Source: Phlegmacium glaucopus
Taxonomy: Eukaryota; Basidiomycota; Agaricomycetes; Agaricales; Cortinariaceae
Reading direction: 5' to 3'
DNA: 36,449 nucleotides
Assembly (NCBI GenBank): GCA_015039465.1
Contig: MU130624.1
Span: forward strand, 386,744-423,192
The notes beneath the pieces are model-generated. The model saw only the letters and a program-made list of their open reading frames with translations, was not told the DNA's origin and did not search any database. The stretch's first letter is position 1. Each line of letters opens with the position of its first letter. The position numbers were made by a program, and so were the translations under genes. Below, in pieces: positions 11,004 to 22,635 of the stretch.

Positions 11004-11693
11004 CTTTCTTCATATCCACGGTTTCGTCCATTAAGAACGGTTGGGTTACAGTCTTATGAGCAATAGGGTTCTAGTGAGAAGAAGGATTTGTTAGAGGTGG
11101 ACTCTTTGGCGCGTCTCAAGAGTCGTGCCACCATTGTGTCAACGAGCGTGACGTGTCGAGGCAAATAAGTATGTCAGAAACCCCGATGGTACTAGTCTCC
11201 CCTAGACAGACCTAAAACGAACATAAAATCATAGATAATATATACAGTAAAGACACGAGCATACCGACTTTCATTGAATATACAACTGTAATACGTGGTG
11301 TTTGTTCCGAAAGAATTACGCGTGACGTCACATATGTGGCTATTACATACCACTACCAACTCTGAGCGCTGAGCATCGATGCTGTCGTCGATCCCTCATT
11401 ACTAACGATTTCCAGTTGGATGTTTGTGGCTTAGGAAACGTTGTGGGCCTGACAGTTTTCGACGAATGTTGGTAAGTCGCTAACTTATTATCAACGTGAA
11501 AAATGATGCCAATTGACTGTAGCTATCATGGCCAGATTCCACCCGTGTTTCGACCACCTAGTCGTTAAAGTGGGATACAATTTTCAGCAACGAGGTGAAC
11601 ACAATTAGTATTAGGACCACCAGCTACCACGTCAACCTCGTTTAAACTCGATACCGCCTAATATCAAACTATGACCCCTATCGGCTACTATAT
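11004..11693. other. No recognisable gene; flank of the Ty3 insertion
   Basis: The missing 5' part of the FunK1 gene should be here but is not readable. A phrase near 11425 (GTTTGTGGCTTAGGAAACGTTGTGGGCC) resembles one near 22045 on the other side of the retrotransposon (GTTGTTGGCTAGAAAATGTTGTGGGCC), suggesting a diverged repeat. The last five bases (11689-11693, TATAT) are the target duplication of the adjacent element. Confidence 0.4.
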
Positions 11694-11982
11694 TGTGACG
11701 AAAGTGGCTGCTGTGACGGATAGCAACAGGAGCGTGGTTTCGGCACACAGAGGAATCACACGAGAAAAGACAGGTTAAGCTGGTATGATTCACTGGGGAG
11801 CTGTCTACGAACGGAGGGGTATTTATACCAGTAAGTAGATAGCTGATACGTAATTAGTAGGTAATGGGAATGATAAGTAATCTAGGGTAAATGAAGGTGA
11901 AACACAGCTAAGGCCGCTATACCAAAGAAAGTAATCAAAAAAGAATGTGACGAGGTTGGACTAAAAAGGGGTATTCGTTACA
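11694..11982 (-). repeat. 3' LTR of the complete Ty3 element
   Basis: The 289-bp copy matches the 5' LTR. The six differences are all A/G or C/T, five of them in a CpG context. TATAT at 11689-11693 flanks it. Confidence 0.97.
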
Positions 11983-11992
11983 CCCGCCCTCC
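11983..11992 (-). other. Polypurine tract candidate of the Ty3 element
   Basis: Reading the minus strand, GGAGGGCGGG lies immediately before the 3' LTR, the expected place for the plus-strand primer. One C interrupts the purine run. Confidence 0.5.
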
Positions 11993-12026
11993 AGAGCAAT
12001 GTGAACGAAGGAATATGCTCTCGAAA

Positions 12027-12868
12027 TTAGGTGGAAGACTCCATGAGGATAGTAGGATCTTCTGGGATAACTGAAGTTTCGGTAGTAAAGATGGTGTCGA
12101 ATAAATCAGGGATGGTTTCGAGAGAAGGGTTCTGTTTACGAGGTCGGTTGTGACTTCTATGGTCGATATGGTTGGTGAAGTTCCGGCTATGAGCAGCAGG
12201 ACCGGCGGTAAACGCGCGTAAACGTTTCTCTCGTCGTTCTTCAAACCCTCGTCGTTGATTACGTCGTTGTATCAACATCATGGTCGCAAACTCTTGTGTA
12301 ATCTCGGCTTGTAAGTCATCTCGGGTTGGTTTCGGATGTCTGACATGAGTCCGGCTTGTTCGGGGGTGATGTAGAACTCGCGAAGGTAAAGGGGGCTGGT
12401 AGAAGGTTGAATAATGGTCTTGGCAGGCTTGTCTGACAAAAAGACTTGGCTGACGCGTCGGTCGTCGTATGAGTGAGTTCCGGTGTTCCAGGCTACCGAG
12501 AAATCGGTGAATCCGATGGGAATACTTTGGATACCTTCAATGCCATTGCGAAGGCGAATCTGCTTGTCGAATTGAAGGTAGTCGGCAAGTTGACCGGCAT
12601 GGATGGTCATATGCATCTGGGTACCAGGTGTCTTAACAAGGTAATGGGTGGCCAAGATGCAAACGAAGTTTGGGTGGTCGATACTTCGTAATCGGGTTTG
12701 ACTGGTGGTAGGAAAAGGCATAGTGAAATGAATGAAGTCGACAGTTGGGCTGGTAAAAGAGGACTGAGGTGAAAAGAGGGAGTGAATAAGCTTGAATGGT
12801 TGGAGTACGAAATGAACGAGGGATTTTATAGACTGGGGGAACTGAATGAGAGGACGGCGAGGTGGCAA
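12027..12868 (-). CDS. Extra ORF between pol and 3' LTR, unknown function, probably frameshifted
   Basis: I do not recognise this protein. A 196-codon minus-strand frame (12278-12868) starts inside the pol 3' end in another frame. It contains protein-like text such as HPNFVCILATHYLV, FTDFSVAWNTG and LYLREFYITPEQAGL. Near 12310-12360 a second frame takes over, readable as PTRDDLQAEITQEFATMM followed by a basic helix-like RRGFEERREKR, and runs to 12027. The text in both frames looks like one protein interrupted by an indel. An ORF here, downstream of the chromodomain, is not part of the standard chromovirus plan. It could be an element-encoded accessory protein expressed from a subgenomic RNA, or a captured host gene. 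Confidence 0.5.
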
Positions 12869-15800
12869 ATTTGGTAAGTCTATAGACCCTATGAATATCT
12901 GAGGGTCCTCCCGGGGTGGCTGGCCAGCTCCTTGGGGTAGTGAATTGATATTGGGTTGACCTAGTAACCTCCAAATAGTCGGTCAGAGCTTGTAGATGGG
13001 TTATTTGATAGTATGGTAACCATGTAGTATCTCCAGATTTCCATTTTATCTCGAAAACTGAATTGGTCTTGGAGCCGGCATGCGATAAAATTCGTTCTAC
13101 CGCCCATTCTTCCTCAGTTTCGGGGGAGTTGCTAATCTGGGTATCCATTCGTCCAGGGAATAACCGATCGTCGTTTGGAACATGAATGCATAGTAATGAT
13201 GAGTGGAAAACGTCGTGCACCCCTCGACGCTTCAAGTGAGGTGGTAGATCTAGCTGGAATGACGAATTCCCGAAGTCTCTGAGAATTCTGTATGGTCCGA
13301 TGTATTTGGGAATGAGCTTACGTGCGAGACCTTTCGGAAACGAGATATTCTTTGAGGAAAGGTAAGCTAAATCATCCTTTTTGAAAGGTACATCTTGCCT
13401 TTTTCGGTTCGCATCGCGCGTCTGCTTAACTCGGGCTGCGAGAATGCTGTCATGGGCCGACATGAGCGCTAATTTCTTCTGTAGTGCGAACTCTCGAATG
13501 GCCGGGAACTCAGACGATGGGGGAGAGTTCCAAATCATGGACCTAGGCATGCGTCCGAAATTAAGGAAAAAGGGAGCATACCCGGTGCTCTCTGATCGAG
13601 CGGAATTGATAGCAAATTCGATGGCTGGCAGCTTGGCCACCCAATCTTTCTGATTAGGATGAATACACTGCCGGAGCATTTGGGTGACAGTGCGATTGGC
13701 TCGTTCTGTTGAACCATCCGATTGTGGGTGATAGGCGCTAGACATTCGTAGTTTAGTACCGATAAATTTGTGTAGTTGCTTCCAGAACACACTGGTGAAT
13801 AGTACATCTCGGTCACTGATGATGTGCTTGGGTAGTCCGTGCAGTTTGTAGATGTGTTCGAACATAAGTTCAGCAAGCTGGGACGCGTTATAATTGGTAC
13901 GGCTTGGGATGAGGTGGACCATAGACGTGAGCAGACAGATGACTACAGTTATCGAGTCATACATTCCATCTCTGTTCCCAGACTCTGGTAACGGACCGAC
14001 GAAGTCCATTCCAATCGATTCCCAAGGGTAACCGGGTATAGCTAGCAGGTTTAGAAGGCCGTATGGTTTCTGATTGCTTGGCTTACTCATCTTACATGTA
14101 TGGCACGTTTCGCAATAAGATTTAACATCAGCTACCATATCCTTCCACCAGACGTGATCTCGTAGATAGTCTAGTGTTTTGCTGGCGCCTAGGTGGGCCA
14201 GCATAGAGTGTGCTTCTGAAATAACAATTTCACGGGCACTCCTTCCTCGTATTAAGATCTTTGGAATGCATAGTACCTGTCTGTCTGACTCTTTTAGGTA
14301 TACAAGCTGATCTATTATCTCAAAGTTCCGAAAGTCTCCTGGCCTTTTCAGCACAGCCTGGAAGGCAGGATCTAGCTCGTACTTTCCACGGAGTTCATCG
14401 GTTAACTTGATCCCCCTATCACTTTGTGATACGATGCCGATTAGTGATGCCTTGGGATCTTTTGAGATTGCTGGATCGGGAACATGTTCCTCATTCGGAA
14501 GGTTGCCATGGGCGCTAACCTCCGTACTTGCCCGGTTTGGCTGCGCGTTTGCAGGTGCATCGTCAGGAGTTGTTTTTTCTCTTGTACTCCCGCCCTCCTT
14601 TCGTTCTGCTGGGCCTTTCAGAACGAAACGGTCACGCATTCGAATTGCAAATTCTTTGGACGTCTCAGGCCACTTAGATTCCGCGGTCTGAGCTTTCTCT
14701 TGTATTCTGGCGCTTCTTCTTGTCACTATTTGTGCTTCTATCCCTGCAAGCACAGGAAGCTCTTCTATTGTTCTTTCAACATTCAATGTGTCGTCATCCA
14801 ACACATCATGATAGGTAAACTCACTTCTTGCCCTCTGAGTACCAGGAGAATCACTTGCGTACATTCGAGATAATGCATCAGCAACGATGTTCTCACTTCC
14901 TGGAATATACACCACTTCAAAGTTGAATGTACTTATTTTTTCAAGCCAGCGAGCCTGCCTCCCAGATAGATTCTTCTGGTTTAACAGGTAAGTAAGCCCT
15001 TTATGGTCTGTCAACCACTTGAATCTGACTCCTTGCAGGATGTCCATATGTCAAAGCATCGTCTCAATGCCTGCTAACATTTCAATTTCGTGCACTGGGT
15101 AATTTTGCTGTGCCGAATTGAGTTTCGCTGAGTAAAATGCTGCTATTTTCGCGGTTTTCCAGTCCTGACCTTGGCTTATCAGGCCTGAAATTCCAGTTGC
15201 ACACCCATCCGTTATCATCCAAATAGGCGGTGCTGTCTCTGAGTAATTGAGAGGAACCCGATGATGGTCTCGGGACTGTTGAACGAGCATTTTGACTTCA
15301 TCGAATGCTCGTTGCTCAGTATATCCCCAGCGGAATGGAACTGTATCTCCGGTTAACGCGCTGAGTACTCCCAATGGAATTCTGACATTCGGGATGTCGT
15401 CTGCTAAATAGCCCACAGATCCAATAAAACCTCGCAATAGGTCACGATTCGTGGGCACCTTCCAGTTCAATACTGAATCAACCTTATCGGAATCCATCCT
15501 TATTCCTTGGTCATCGACAATTCGACCCAAAATCTTCAATCGTGGCGCGATGAAGCGTAACTTCGACCGGCTAAGGTATAGTTTCTCTCGTTTCAGAATG
15601 TCAAGTACTAATTTGACATGCTTTACATGTTCTTCCAAGGTATCTGAATAGATAACGATATCATCAAGATAGATGTCCATGAATCGTCCAATATTCACCG
15701 AGAATAAGTAATTCATCAATGCTTGATATGTGGCCGGTGCATTGCAATCCCCAATTTGAATTACTTCGCTGACCATGTTGCCGTCAGGTGTAGTGACTGT

Positions 15801-18800
15801 TGTTCTAGGGACATGCTCCGGTATCACTCGCATTTGCTCATACGCACTGGAGGAGTCAAGTGCCGTCCGAAACGGCTTGCTAGCGGTTCGTCGCAGCATT
15901 CCTTCCATGTCTGGTAATGGCGACGTCAGCTTATGTGTATTCTTATTTCGTTCGCGTAGGTCTACTACTGTTCTCAACTCAGGTGGATTGGTATGTGGTT
16001 TTGGAATCAACAGCATAGGTACAGTATTTCCAGCTGAAGTAATTCGCCAACGCCCTGTTTTTATATAGGCATCTCTTTTCTCAGCCCACTGAGCCCTGAA
16101 CACTTCCGGACACCGGGATGGTCTCCATGGGTAGATCTTTGACTCATCTATCAATGGAATGGAGTGATTGATGGCTCGCAATGGAGGTAAGTCCGTCTCA
16201 CGAACGTCTCTGCATAACGGCTCAGCATACCGTCGTAGCTCTTCTCGGGATTTTTCAATTCGATTCTCCTCAGGTGACAACGAATGAACCATGAGTTTAG
16301 TATCCGGTCCAGCTTTCAAGGGTAATGCTACATCACTCCCAATTATTACTCGCGCCAGATTGAACCCGACACAGACTTTATGTTGGTACATGAACGGAGT
16401 TCCTAGAATCAGGTCATAATTGTGGAGATTAGCAATATCCAAGGTACAATTTTCATTAATTCCTTGGTATTGTATTCTGATGTTAGCAACAGAATTAATC
16501 TTGGATCTCGATCCTTGCACTGCGAGTAGTAAGGCTAACGGTGCGTCCAAGTTTTCTCGCTCGACATTGAGTTGATCGGCTAATGTGGTTGATATGAAGT
16601 CGCCTAGGGATCCGGTATCAAATAGCGCTCGAACGGGGTGGCCGTTCACATTCACCTTGACTACAATCGGTTTGGGGAGTATACGCTGATTCCCTTTTAC
16701 ATGTGCAGCATTTCGCTGAAGTGCTGGGTACCTATTCCGATCGACTTGTACCCCTCCAATCTCAATACCATTAACAGATTCGTCTCGGCGTTCTACGAAG
16801 ATCTGGCTAACTATGGGCATAACCGATGGCCAATATGATTCGTCAGTTGCAACAGCTATTCGACTTTGTTCATCAATCTCTGCTAGTATTGAGTCATACC
16901 ATTCAAAAACATTAAACTCCGGATCCTCAAGGGAAATTCGAGGTAAGTCTACTATGAATCCTCGGTATCGATCCAAAACCTCAAACTGATCACTCAGGGG
17001 AGGACAGGTGACTTCGAATCTGGAGTCTGTGCTCTCATCGCAGTCTTCCTCATTCTCATAGGGTGCCCCGAGGTGAAGGATTTCCTCAGTGCGCTGCTCT
17101 AAGGTTCGTCCCATCACAGTATCTTTCCAGCGTCGTGACGCTAACCAGTCATGAGCACATCTCCAAGGCTCCAATAACCCAGCATCAACTGCACAGCGCT
17201 CGGCAAACCATCTCCCAACAGAAAATGTGTCCCATCGCAGTCGTGCTAGATGGATATGTGATTCGAAGAACCGCAATCGGTCATACACAACAATCATATC
17301 AAAATTTTGTCGTTCAATCACGAATCTTGGTCCATCTATTGTATCGGTGAAGAGTTCATCTCCGGGGAACGGTTGACATTGGTTCAGTACGCGTTGTACT
17401 CGTTCCATTAATACATCACCAACAGCACCCATTTGGTGCTTTGCTAGTGTCGACGAACTCCAACTATCGGGCGACCCTTCAGGGTTATTCCGATACAAAT
17501 CATCCTCCTTGTTGGACAAACTTTCTGATATATGTCCAGCTGGTAAGCCTTCTTCAGCTTCATATTCGAAACTATAGTCATCCTCGTCATCAGATATAGA
17601 TGCTAAATCAGGTAAGTCGTTATTTTCAACTCCTATGTCTGAGACTGACACGAGCTCGAGATCCTCCTCAGACTCAGGACTTTCTGTTGCTTCATCTTCG
17701 CACCATTCAAGATGAGTTTTCAAGTATTGCGTCTCGAAGATTTTTTGCTGATCCAGAAACATTCTATACCAGCTTACTAAGTCGAACTGGAAGTCCTCAA
17801 GCCAGGCTTTAGGAATCCGCGGATAAACTTCCAAATCAATGTCATTGACGACGTACTCGTCACTTCCGAAATCGGCTAAATGAACATAAAATCGATCTTC
17901 CGGATCCAGATCTGGTTTGATACAGGGATACGACGATGCAATACCATCGGTTAGGAGCTTGGTAGCCACAACTGACAGTGCATCACCCATTTGGTGCCGA
18001 TGTTTAACTCTACTGTCCAAGTTAAGCGCGCGAGCCTGTTTCTTCGCAAACCAGTGACTAATATCAAATTTTGGGTTTTCTAGCATTGATCGGAATATGG
18101 TAGAATGTAGACCAGTCAGTCGGTCTTCAATAACATAGCTATCGGTAGTAGTTTGTTTCACAATATTGAATCTTAATTCAGGTGGCACATCTGAGAAATC
18201 AAAGCCCTCATCCCCAGGGTAGGGTTGTTCTAGGGTGAGGATCGAATCTGCTACCATTGCATAACAGTCCCCAATCCACGGTCGAGCCAAAATTCTTGGC
18301 TCATTCCACCACGGATAATGCTCTCGCCATTCATCTCGAGGCCAGGGAATGACAGGGGCCATCTGACTTGGATCTCCGAAACACATAGCTCCCACTGGGA
18401 GGCTATCTAGTACTTCTACATATTCATCCGAATCAATTTCCTGTATTGATGCAGGTTCAATATTGAAGGCTGACACACCAGGGGGTTTTTGCCCGGTGGA
18501 CATAATGGTAGTTCTATGTGGACAATTTCGAGAGAAGTGTCCCGTTTCTTTGCAATTAAAGCATTTGCCAGCAGCTCGTAGTTCAGCTTTCTCTTTGTCT
18601 GACAGATGCGGGGCATCATAATTACTACTAGTTTTATGGCTACGATGCGAATGGCTTCTTCCAGATGACGGGGATTTTCCCTTGCTCGTCTGGGATTTAC
18701 TATCATTAGTCCTGGGCGTATGCGACCAGTGAGCTTCCTTTTGATGATTATTTTTATGCTGAAACTTGCTTCCTCCAGCATCAGATTTCCGATGGGAATC

Positions 18801-20477
18801 AAATGTTACCGATCGAATGGACCGATCAGTCTGCTGAGCTTTGGGCCTGGAATTCCCAGTAGACCCAGTTGGCTGAGGCGGCTGTCCATGTCGACGGTCT
18901 CTTCTTTCCGCAACATTTTCAGATATCTCAATGACTTCGGCTTGCGATACCACCTCGTCCCATGAAGATATTTCCGGGTTCAGGTTGTCTCTCCAAAGGC
19001 CTTTCTGTATTACAGGCCTCGCACTGTTCCAGAACTTTATGACTTTGTCTTGTTCAGGTATGTCTCCAATCATATTGAACAATTCTTGGAGCTCATGAAC
19101 ATATTCCGCGACGCTCTTTTCATTTTGATGACACCGAGCTAATGCTCTCCTCATCTGCATTCGATAATCGATAGGAAAACAGTAATTGAAGAGTTCCGTG
19201 TAAAACTGAGGTAAGGTCCACTCTTCTTCGTTCATGGACACCTTTTGAGTATAGAAATCATATGCTTTTCCAGCCAGAAAGTAGGACAGCAGAAACACCT
19301 TTCGTCGCCCTCGAACTTTGCCATCCCTAAGATATGCCTCACTTTCACAAACAAACCAGTGATATAGACGCGCATCTGCCACGCCGTGATATTCTTTAGG
19401 AGGAATCGGCCTTATTACAGATGCTGGCGAAGCAGATCTACGTCGGTGCTTATTATGATGACGACGTCGCTCTCGTTGCCGATGATACCGGTGTCTTTGT
19501 GATGAATTTTCGGATCGATTCTTGTCTGAGCTAGTCTGAGACCCAGACTCTGAGTCCGTGTCGGACGACTCATTGCTTGTATAGGATGATCCCTGCAAGT
19601 CAGAGGGAAAGCTATGTCGTGTCTTCTCGTTTCGAGAACGTCCTACATTTTGTAGGGCAGTGCCCAGATAGCTTCTTGCGGCTATCTGTGCTGCTGGTTG
19701 AGACTCAGCAGGACGAATCGGGCGGCTGACAGTTGCTTCTGCACCTCGAGTTCGTCGTTTGGTTGTCACTGAGCGCCTGTTTCCCGATGCGGACTCAACT
19801 GGAGGTCTTTCAGGCCTGCGAGGTTCCAACTTAGGCCTCTCTCGTTGTCGTGATGAATTAGTGTAATTATTCCTGTTGTTGTAGGAATCTAATACAGCTG
19901 CTTGAGTCTCTATGTCCAGTTCTTCTTGTGTTAAACCGGAATTTCCCCATTCCCGGGGATCTGGGGCCTTTCCCTTTGGCTTCGAAGTTCCTTCTTCCCT
20001 AGAAGAAACAGATTCACTTCGTCGAGCCCTAACCTTGGCATGTCGACGATGAATGTGCTGTTTTTGTTGTTTCGTTAAAGCCTCAGCCGCTGCCTTGACG
20101 AGCTGATGTTGCTCCGTGGTGAGCTGTTTAGCACTAGAGCTTACACCTAGTCTGTGCTTACGGGTTCTTTTTGTCGAACCGGGACTATGCGCACGTCTGC
20201 GCTTTACTGTAGTCCAAGGGGAATCCTCCTGACTGCGAGGATACTCACTTAGTTCACTCAAGTGTTCCTCAACGAAGGTATTTATTTTCTCGTTATCACT
20301 GAGTCTCTCTCTAACAACCTCTTCCAGATCGTTCACCACCCCTACAGGGTGTTCTAAGGGCACAACAGCCGTCTCCCTCTGAGGTGAAGGGGATCTCGAC
20401 GCAACTACATCGCTATACATTCGCGGTGCTGTTGTTGCGTCGGTAGCGGGATTGACTCCAAGGTCATGGGACGTCAA
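12633..20477 (-). CDS. Ty3 gag-pol polyprotein, single frame with one internal TGA
   Basis: The frame from ATG 20475-20477 runs 1,808 codons to TGA (15051-15053) and continues in the same frame to 12633. N-terminal residues 1-350 are basic and Ser-rich. Gag capsid lies at about 355-525 and a CX2CX4HX4C knuckle at 639-652. A spacer of about 600 residues follows, with four related modules (736-815, 828-912, 1013-1095, 1121-1205). Protease has DTGS at 1287-1290 and ILGT at 1357-1360. RT has YLDD at 1603-1606, and RNase H begins with ITDG near 1757. The TGA falls inside RNase H. After it come the HHCC zinc site and DDE integrase (second-part residues D348, D412, E448) and a chromodomain-like end (about 645-695: EEWAVERIL, WKSGDTTW). 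One continuous gag-pol frame is common in chromoviruses. The stop most simply reflects CGA to TGA; read-through is the alternative. Confidence 0.93.
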
Positions 20478-20745
20478 CTCATTGTTTGAGCTTTCGAGAG
20501 GTCGAGTCGAGGGGGGTATTGTTCAAGCTGGACTGGACCGGGTAGCTACGCCGGTGCGAGCTCGTAAATTATACGTTCTAGTAGACATAGGTTAGTATCA
20601 ACAAACTTGAAATATTTACTCACGAAATGAAAACAGTGTCCGTTTTAGTGAATGGATGGTTTGGGTGATCAGTTTGAAGGGCTCCTAGATGACTAGACAG
20701 CGAGGTATACGGTGGGGGTTAAAGCTTTTGTAGTGTCAAAAAAGA

Positions 20746-21034
20746 TGTGACAAAAGTGGCTGCTGTGACGGATAGCGACAGGAGCGTGGTTTCGGCACAC
20801 AGAGGAATCACACGAGAAAAGACAGGTTAAGCTGGTATGATTCACTGGGGAGCTGTCTACGAACGGAGGGGTATTTATACCAGTAAGTAGATAGCTGATA
20901 CATAATTAGTAGGTAATGGGAATGATAAGTAATCTAGGGTAAACGAAGGTGAAACACAACTAAGGCCACTATACCAAAGAAAGTAATCAAAAAAGAATGT
21001 GACGAGGTTGGACTAAAAAGGGGTATTCGTTACA
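20746..21034 (-). repeat. 5' LTR of the complete Ty3 element
   Basis: The 289-bp repeat is identical to 11694-11982 except at six sites, all transitions. In element orientation it begins TGTAACGAATACCCC at 21034 and ends TTTTGTCACA at 20746. TATAT follows outside the element. Confidence 0.97.
20872..20879 (-). promoter_or_regulatory. Probable TATA box in the 5' LTR
   Basis: On the minus strand the LTR contains GGTATAAATACCCC, a good TATAAATA box with gag downstream on the same strand. The same motif is at 11820-11827 in the 3' LTR. Role inferred from position and consensus only. Confidence 0.55.
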
Positions 21035-22635
21035 TATATATCCTCGTCCAACTACACAATTTCTATTCAAGATGGGGCGGAAACACTTCCTGCCTCTCAA
21101 TCTTCCTATCAGCACGGTTGCGAAGCCTATTTACCAAGAGCAATTTATCGAAGTGGCATCGATATGCAAGGTAAGGGTTAGGCATGGTCAGGTTTCGGTA
21201 GACGAAGTAGGCATTATTACTCATGGATCGCCAAAGGGTCTCTCCAAAAACTAGGAAACATATTGGCAAAGGAGTGAGAGGCAATACAGCCCAAAGTAAG
21301 TCTGGTCGTGCATTTCTTTGATGTATCTACCTATCAACTTTCTAGTGTCTTCATCTGCAACCGTCAACGGGCAGGAAGTTGGGCATGTGGAAATCGTATT
21401 AAAATCTATGGCAATCGGCCAGCCTTTTCAAATTCATGACACATCGACCTTGCTTCTTATCCAGTGTTCTTTCGTTCAGATTTGACATGGTACAAGCTCC
21501 CCCCATTCAAAAACGGAAGTAACACAGTCAGCCGCACCATTACAAAGACGTTCGACTGCTCTTTACATGTCTGAAATAGTCAAAATGGCAGTGAGTCATA
21601 CGCTTATAAACTATAACCCGCATTTATTTATCGTCGATTAGGATGTATCCGTACGGTCCTGGGTATGGTATGCAAGTGGTTCGATGATAAAGCGCCTGTT
21701 GTTAGTAACCTAGGAGGTCATCAACATTTTTAACCGCCTAAGCAGCTCCGGGCAGAGTCTCCCATATGTTCGATGTGTCCTTTCGCTTCCAGCATCTTAC
21801 TCAACGACTGTCGGTTGTGGTGCGTGATTGGGAACAGGTCGACACTTTATCGCATCCTTGCCCACTCCTCTTTCCTCTTACGCCCTTGATTGCAATCAAT
21901 GTTGGTGCATTAATGCCAAGTCCAAATTTCGCCACCCCAAACACAATTTAACGTATTCAATTCCAATGGCCTAACTATGACATTAGCCCATGATCTGAAC
22001 ACCTATTACCACCACAAACTCCGAGCATCAATCAACTGTACGTTGTTGGCTAGAAAATGTTGTGGGCCCGTCGATGCTCACTGTCAGTCGTTATTTTACT
22101 GTGAAAACGATATCATGGATGGGTTATATTTTACTGTGAAAACGATATCATGGATGGGTTAGTAGCAAGTTCAGATTATAGCCTTGTTTGTACCGCCAAC
22201 TCACTAATGCAGGGCACCAGATCACTAATTTGACCGAGATAAAGATTATGGCCGCCAGTTACCATCTCCAATATCGTCCGTACTACCTTCCCATTACACC
22301 CGCCTGTCCATCGTTGTTCAACACGGTCTTCACTTGTTTCTCAATTCTCGTATTAGTACCATAGCTAAACCTACTTCTTCCTGTTTGCTGGAGTGGCATC
22401 AAAGCGACGAAAGCTGCAAGCAGTGCATGGAATGGGACCAGCTGAAGAAATCCGAGGATATTCTCGATGAACTATTGCATACGACACCGTTGGTTGGGAC
22501 TAGGCGGTTATAATTAGTTATATTGCTGTAATAATTATTGGGCCTTTTTTGTCGAACTGCGGACTTGACCGTGGGAAGAGCAAACTCACACAGCCACTTC
22601 AGGTTGTTTAGCGCTCTCTGTTGACTACCATCATC
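21035..22635. other. Intergenic region between the Ty3 element and the NLR gene
   Basis: No gene recognised. The short frames at 21063-21284 and 21766-21951 carry no motif. This stretch includes a 35-bp tandem duplication and a phrase shared with the far side of the Ty3 element. The NLR promoter must lie in its last few hundred bases; no clear TATA box was assigned. Confidence 0.4.
22093..22162. repeat. 35-bp perfect tandem duplication (two copies)
   Basis: ATTTTACTGTGAAAACGATA and the following 15 bases at 22093-22127 are repeated at 22128-22162, differing only at the last base. A recent slippage or duplication event; likely polymorphic. Confidence 0.9.

Larger units (their letters stand above)
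11694..21034 (-). mobile_element. Complete Ty3/gypsy chromovirus LTR retrotransposon, 9,341 bp
   Basis: Two 289-bp LTRs (11694-11982 and 20746-21034) differ at six positions and start and end TGT...ACA. The 5-bp target duplication TATAT flanks both ends (11689-11693 and 21035-21039). All coding sequence is on the minus strand between them, in the order gag, protease, RT, RNase H, integrase, chromodomain, which is Ty3/chromovirus order. About 2% LTR divergence means a fairly recent insertion, but the main frame carries one TGA stop. The leader between the 5' LTR and gag (20478-20745) has no TGG-type primer-binding site beside the LTR and no self-priming complement that I could see. The element separates the FunK1 remnant from the NLR gene. 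Confidence 0.97.

Noticed and set aside
13381..14873. Plus-strand ORFs inside the Ty3 pol region
   Set aside because: They are antisense shadows of the minus-strand integrase frame.
15051..15053. Alternative genetic code or programmed read-through of TGA
   Set aside because: The ABCF and NLR models use TGA or TAA as normal stops, and the TGA interrupts conserved domains in several unrelated TEs. Random loss by CpG decay explains it better.
20700..20745. tRNA or self-primed primer-binding site beside the 5' LTR
   Set aside because: The bases after the LTR (TCTTTTTTGACACTAC) do not start with TGG and do not complement the LTR start, so no site was called.
11004..21062. FunK1 gene split by the Ty3 element, with its 5' exons beyond 21035
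   Set aside because: I looked on the minus strand beyond 21035 for the missing kinase N-lobe and found no recognisable motif there, so the loss is not explained by the insertion alone.
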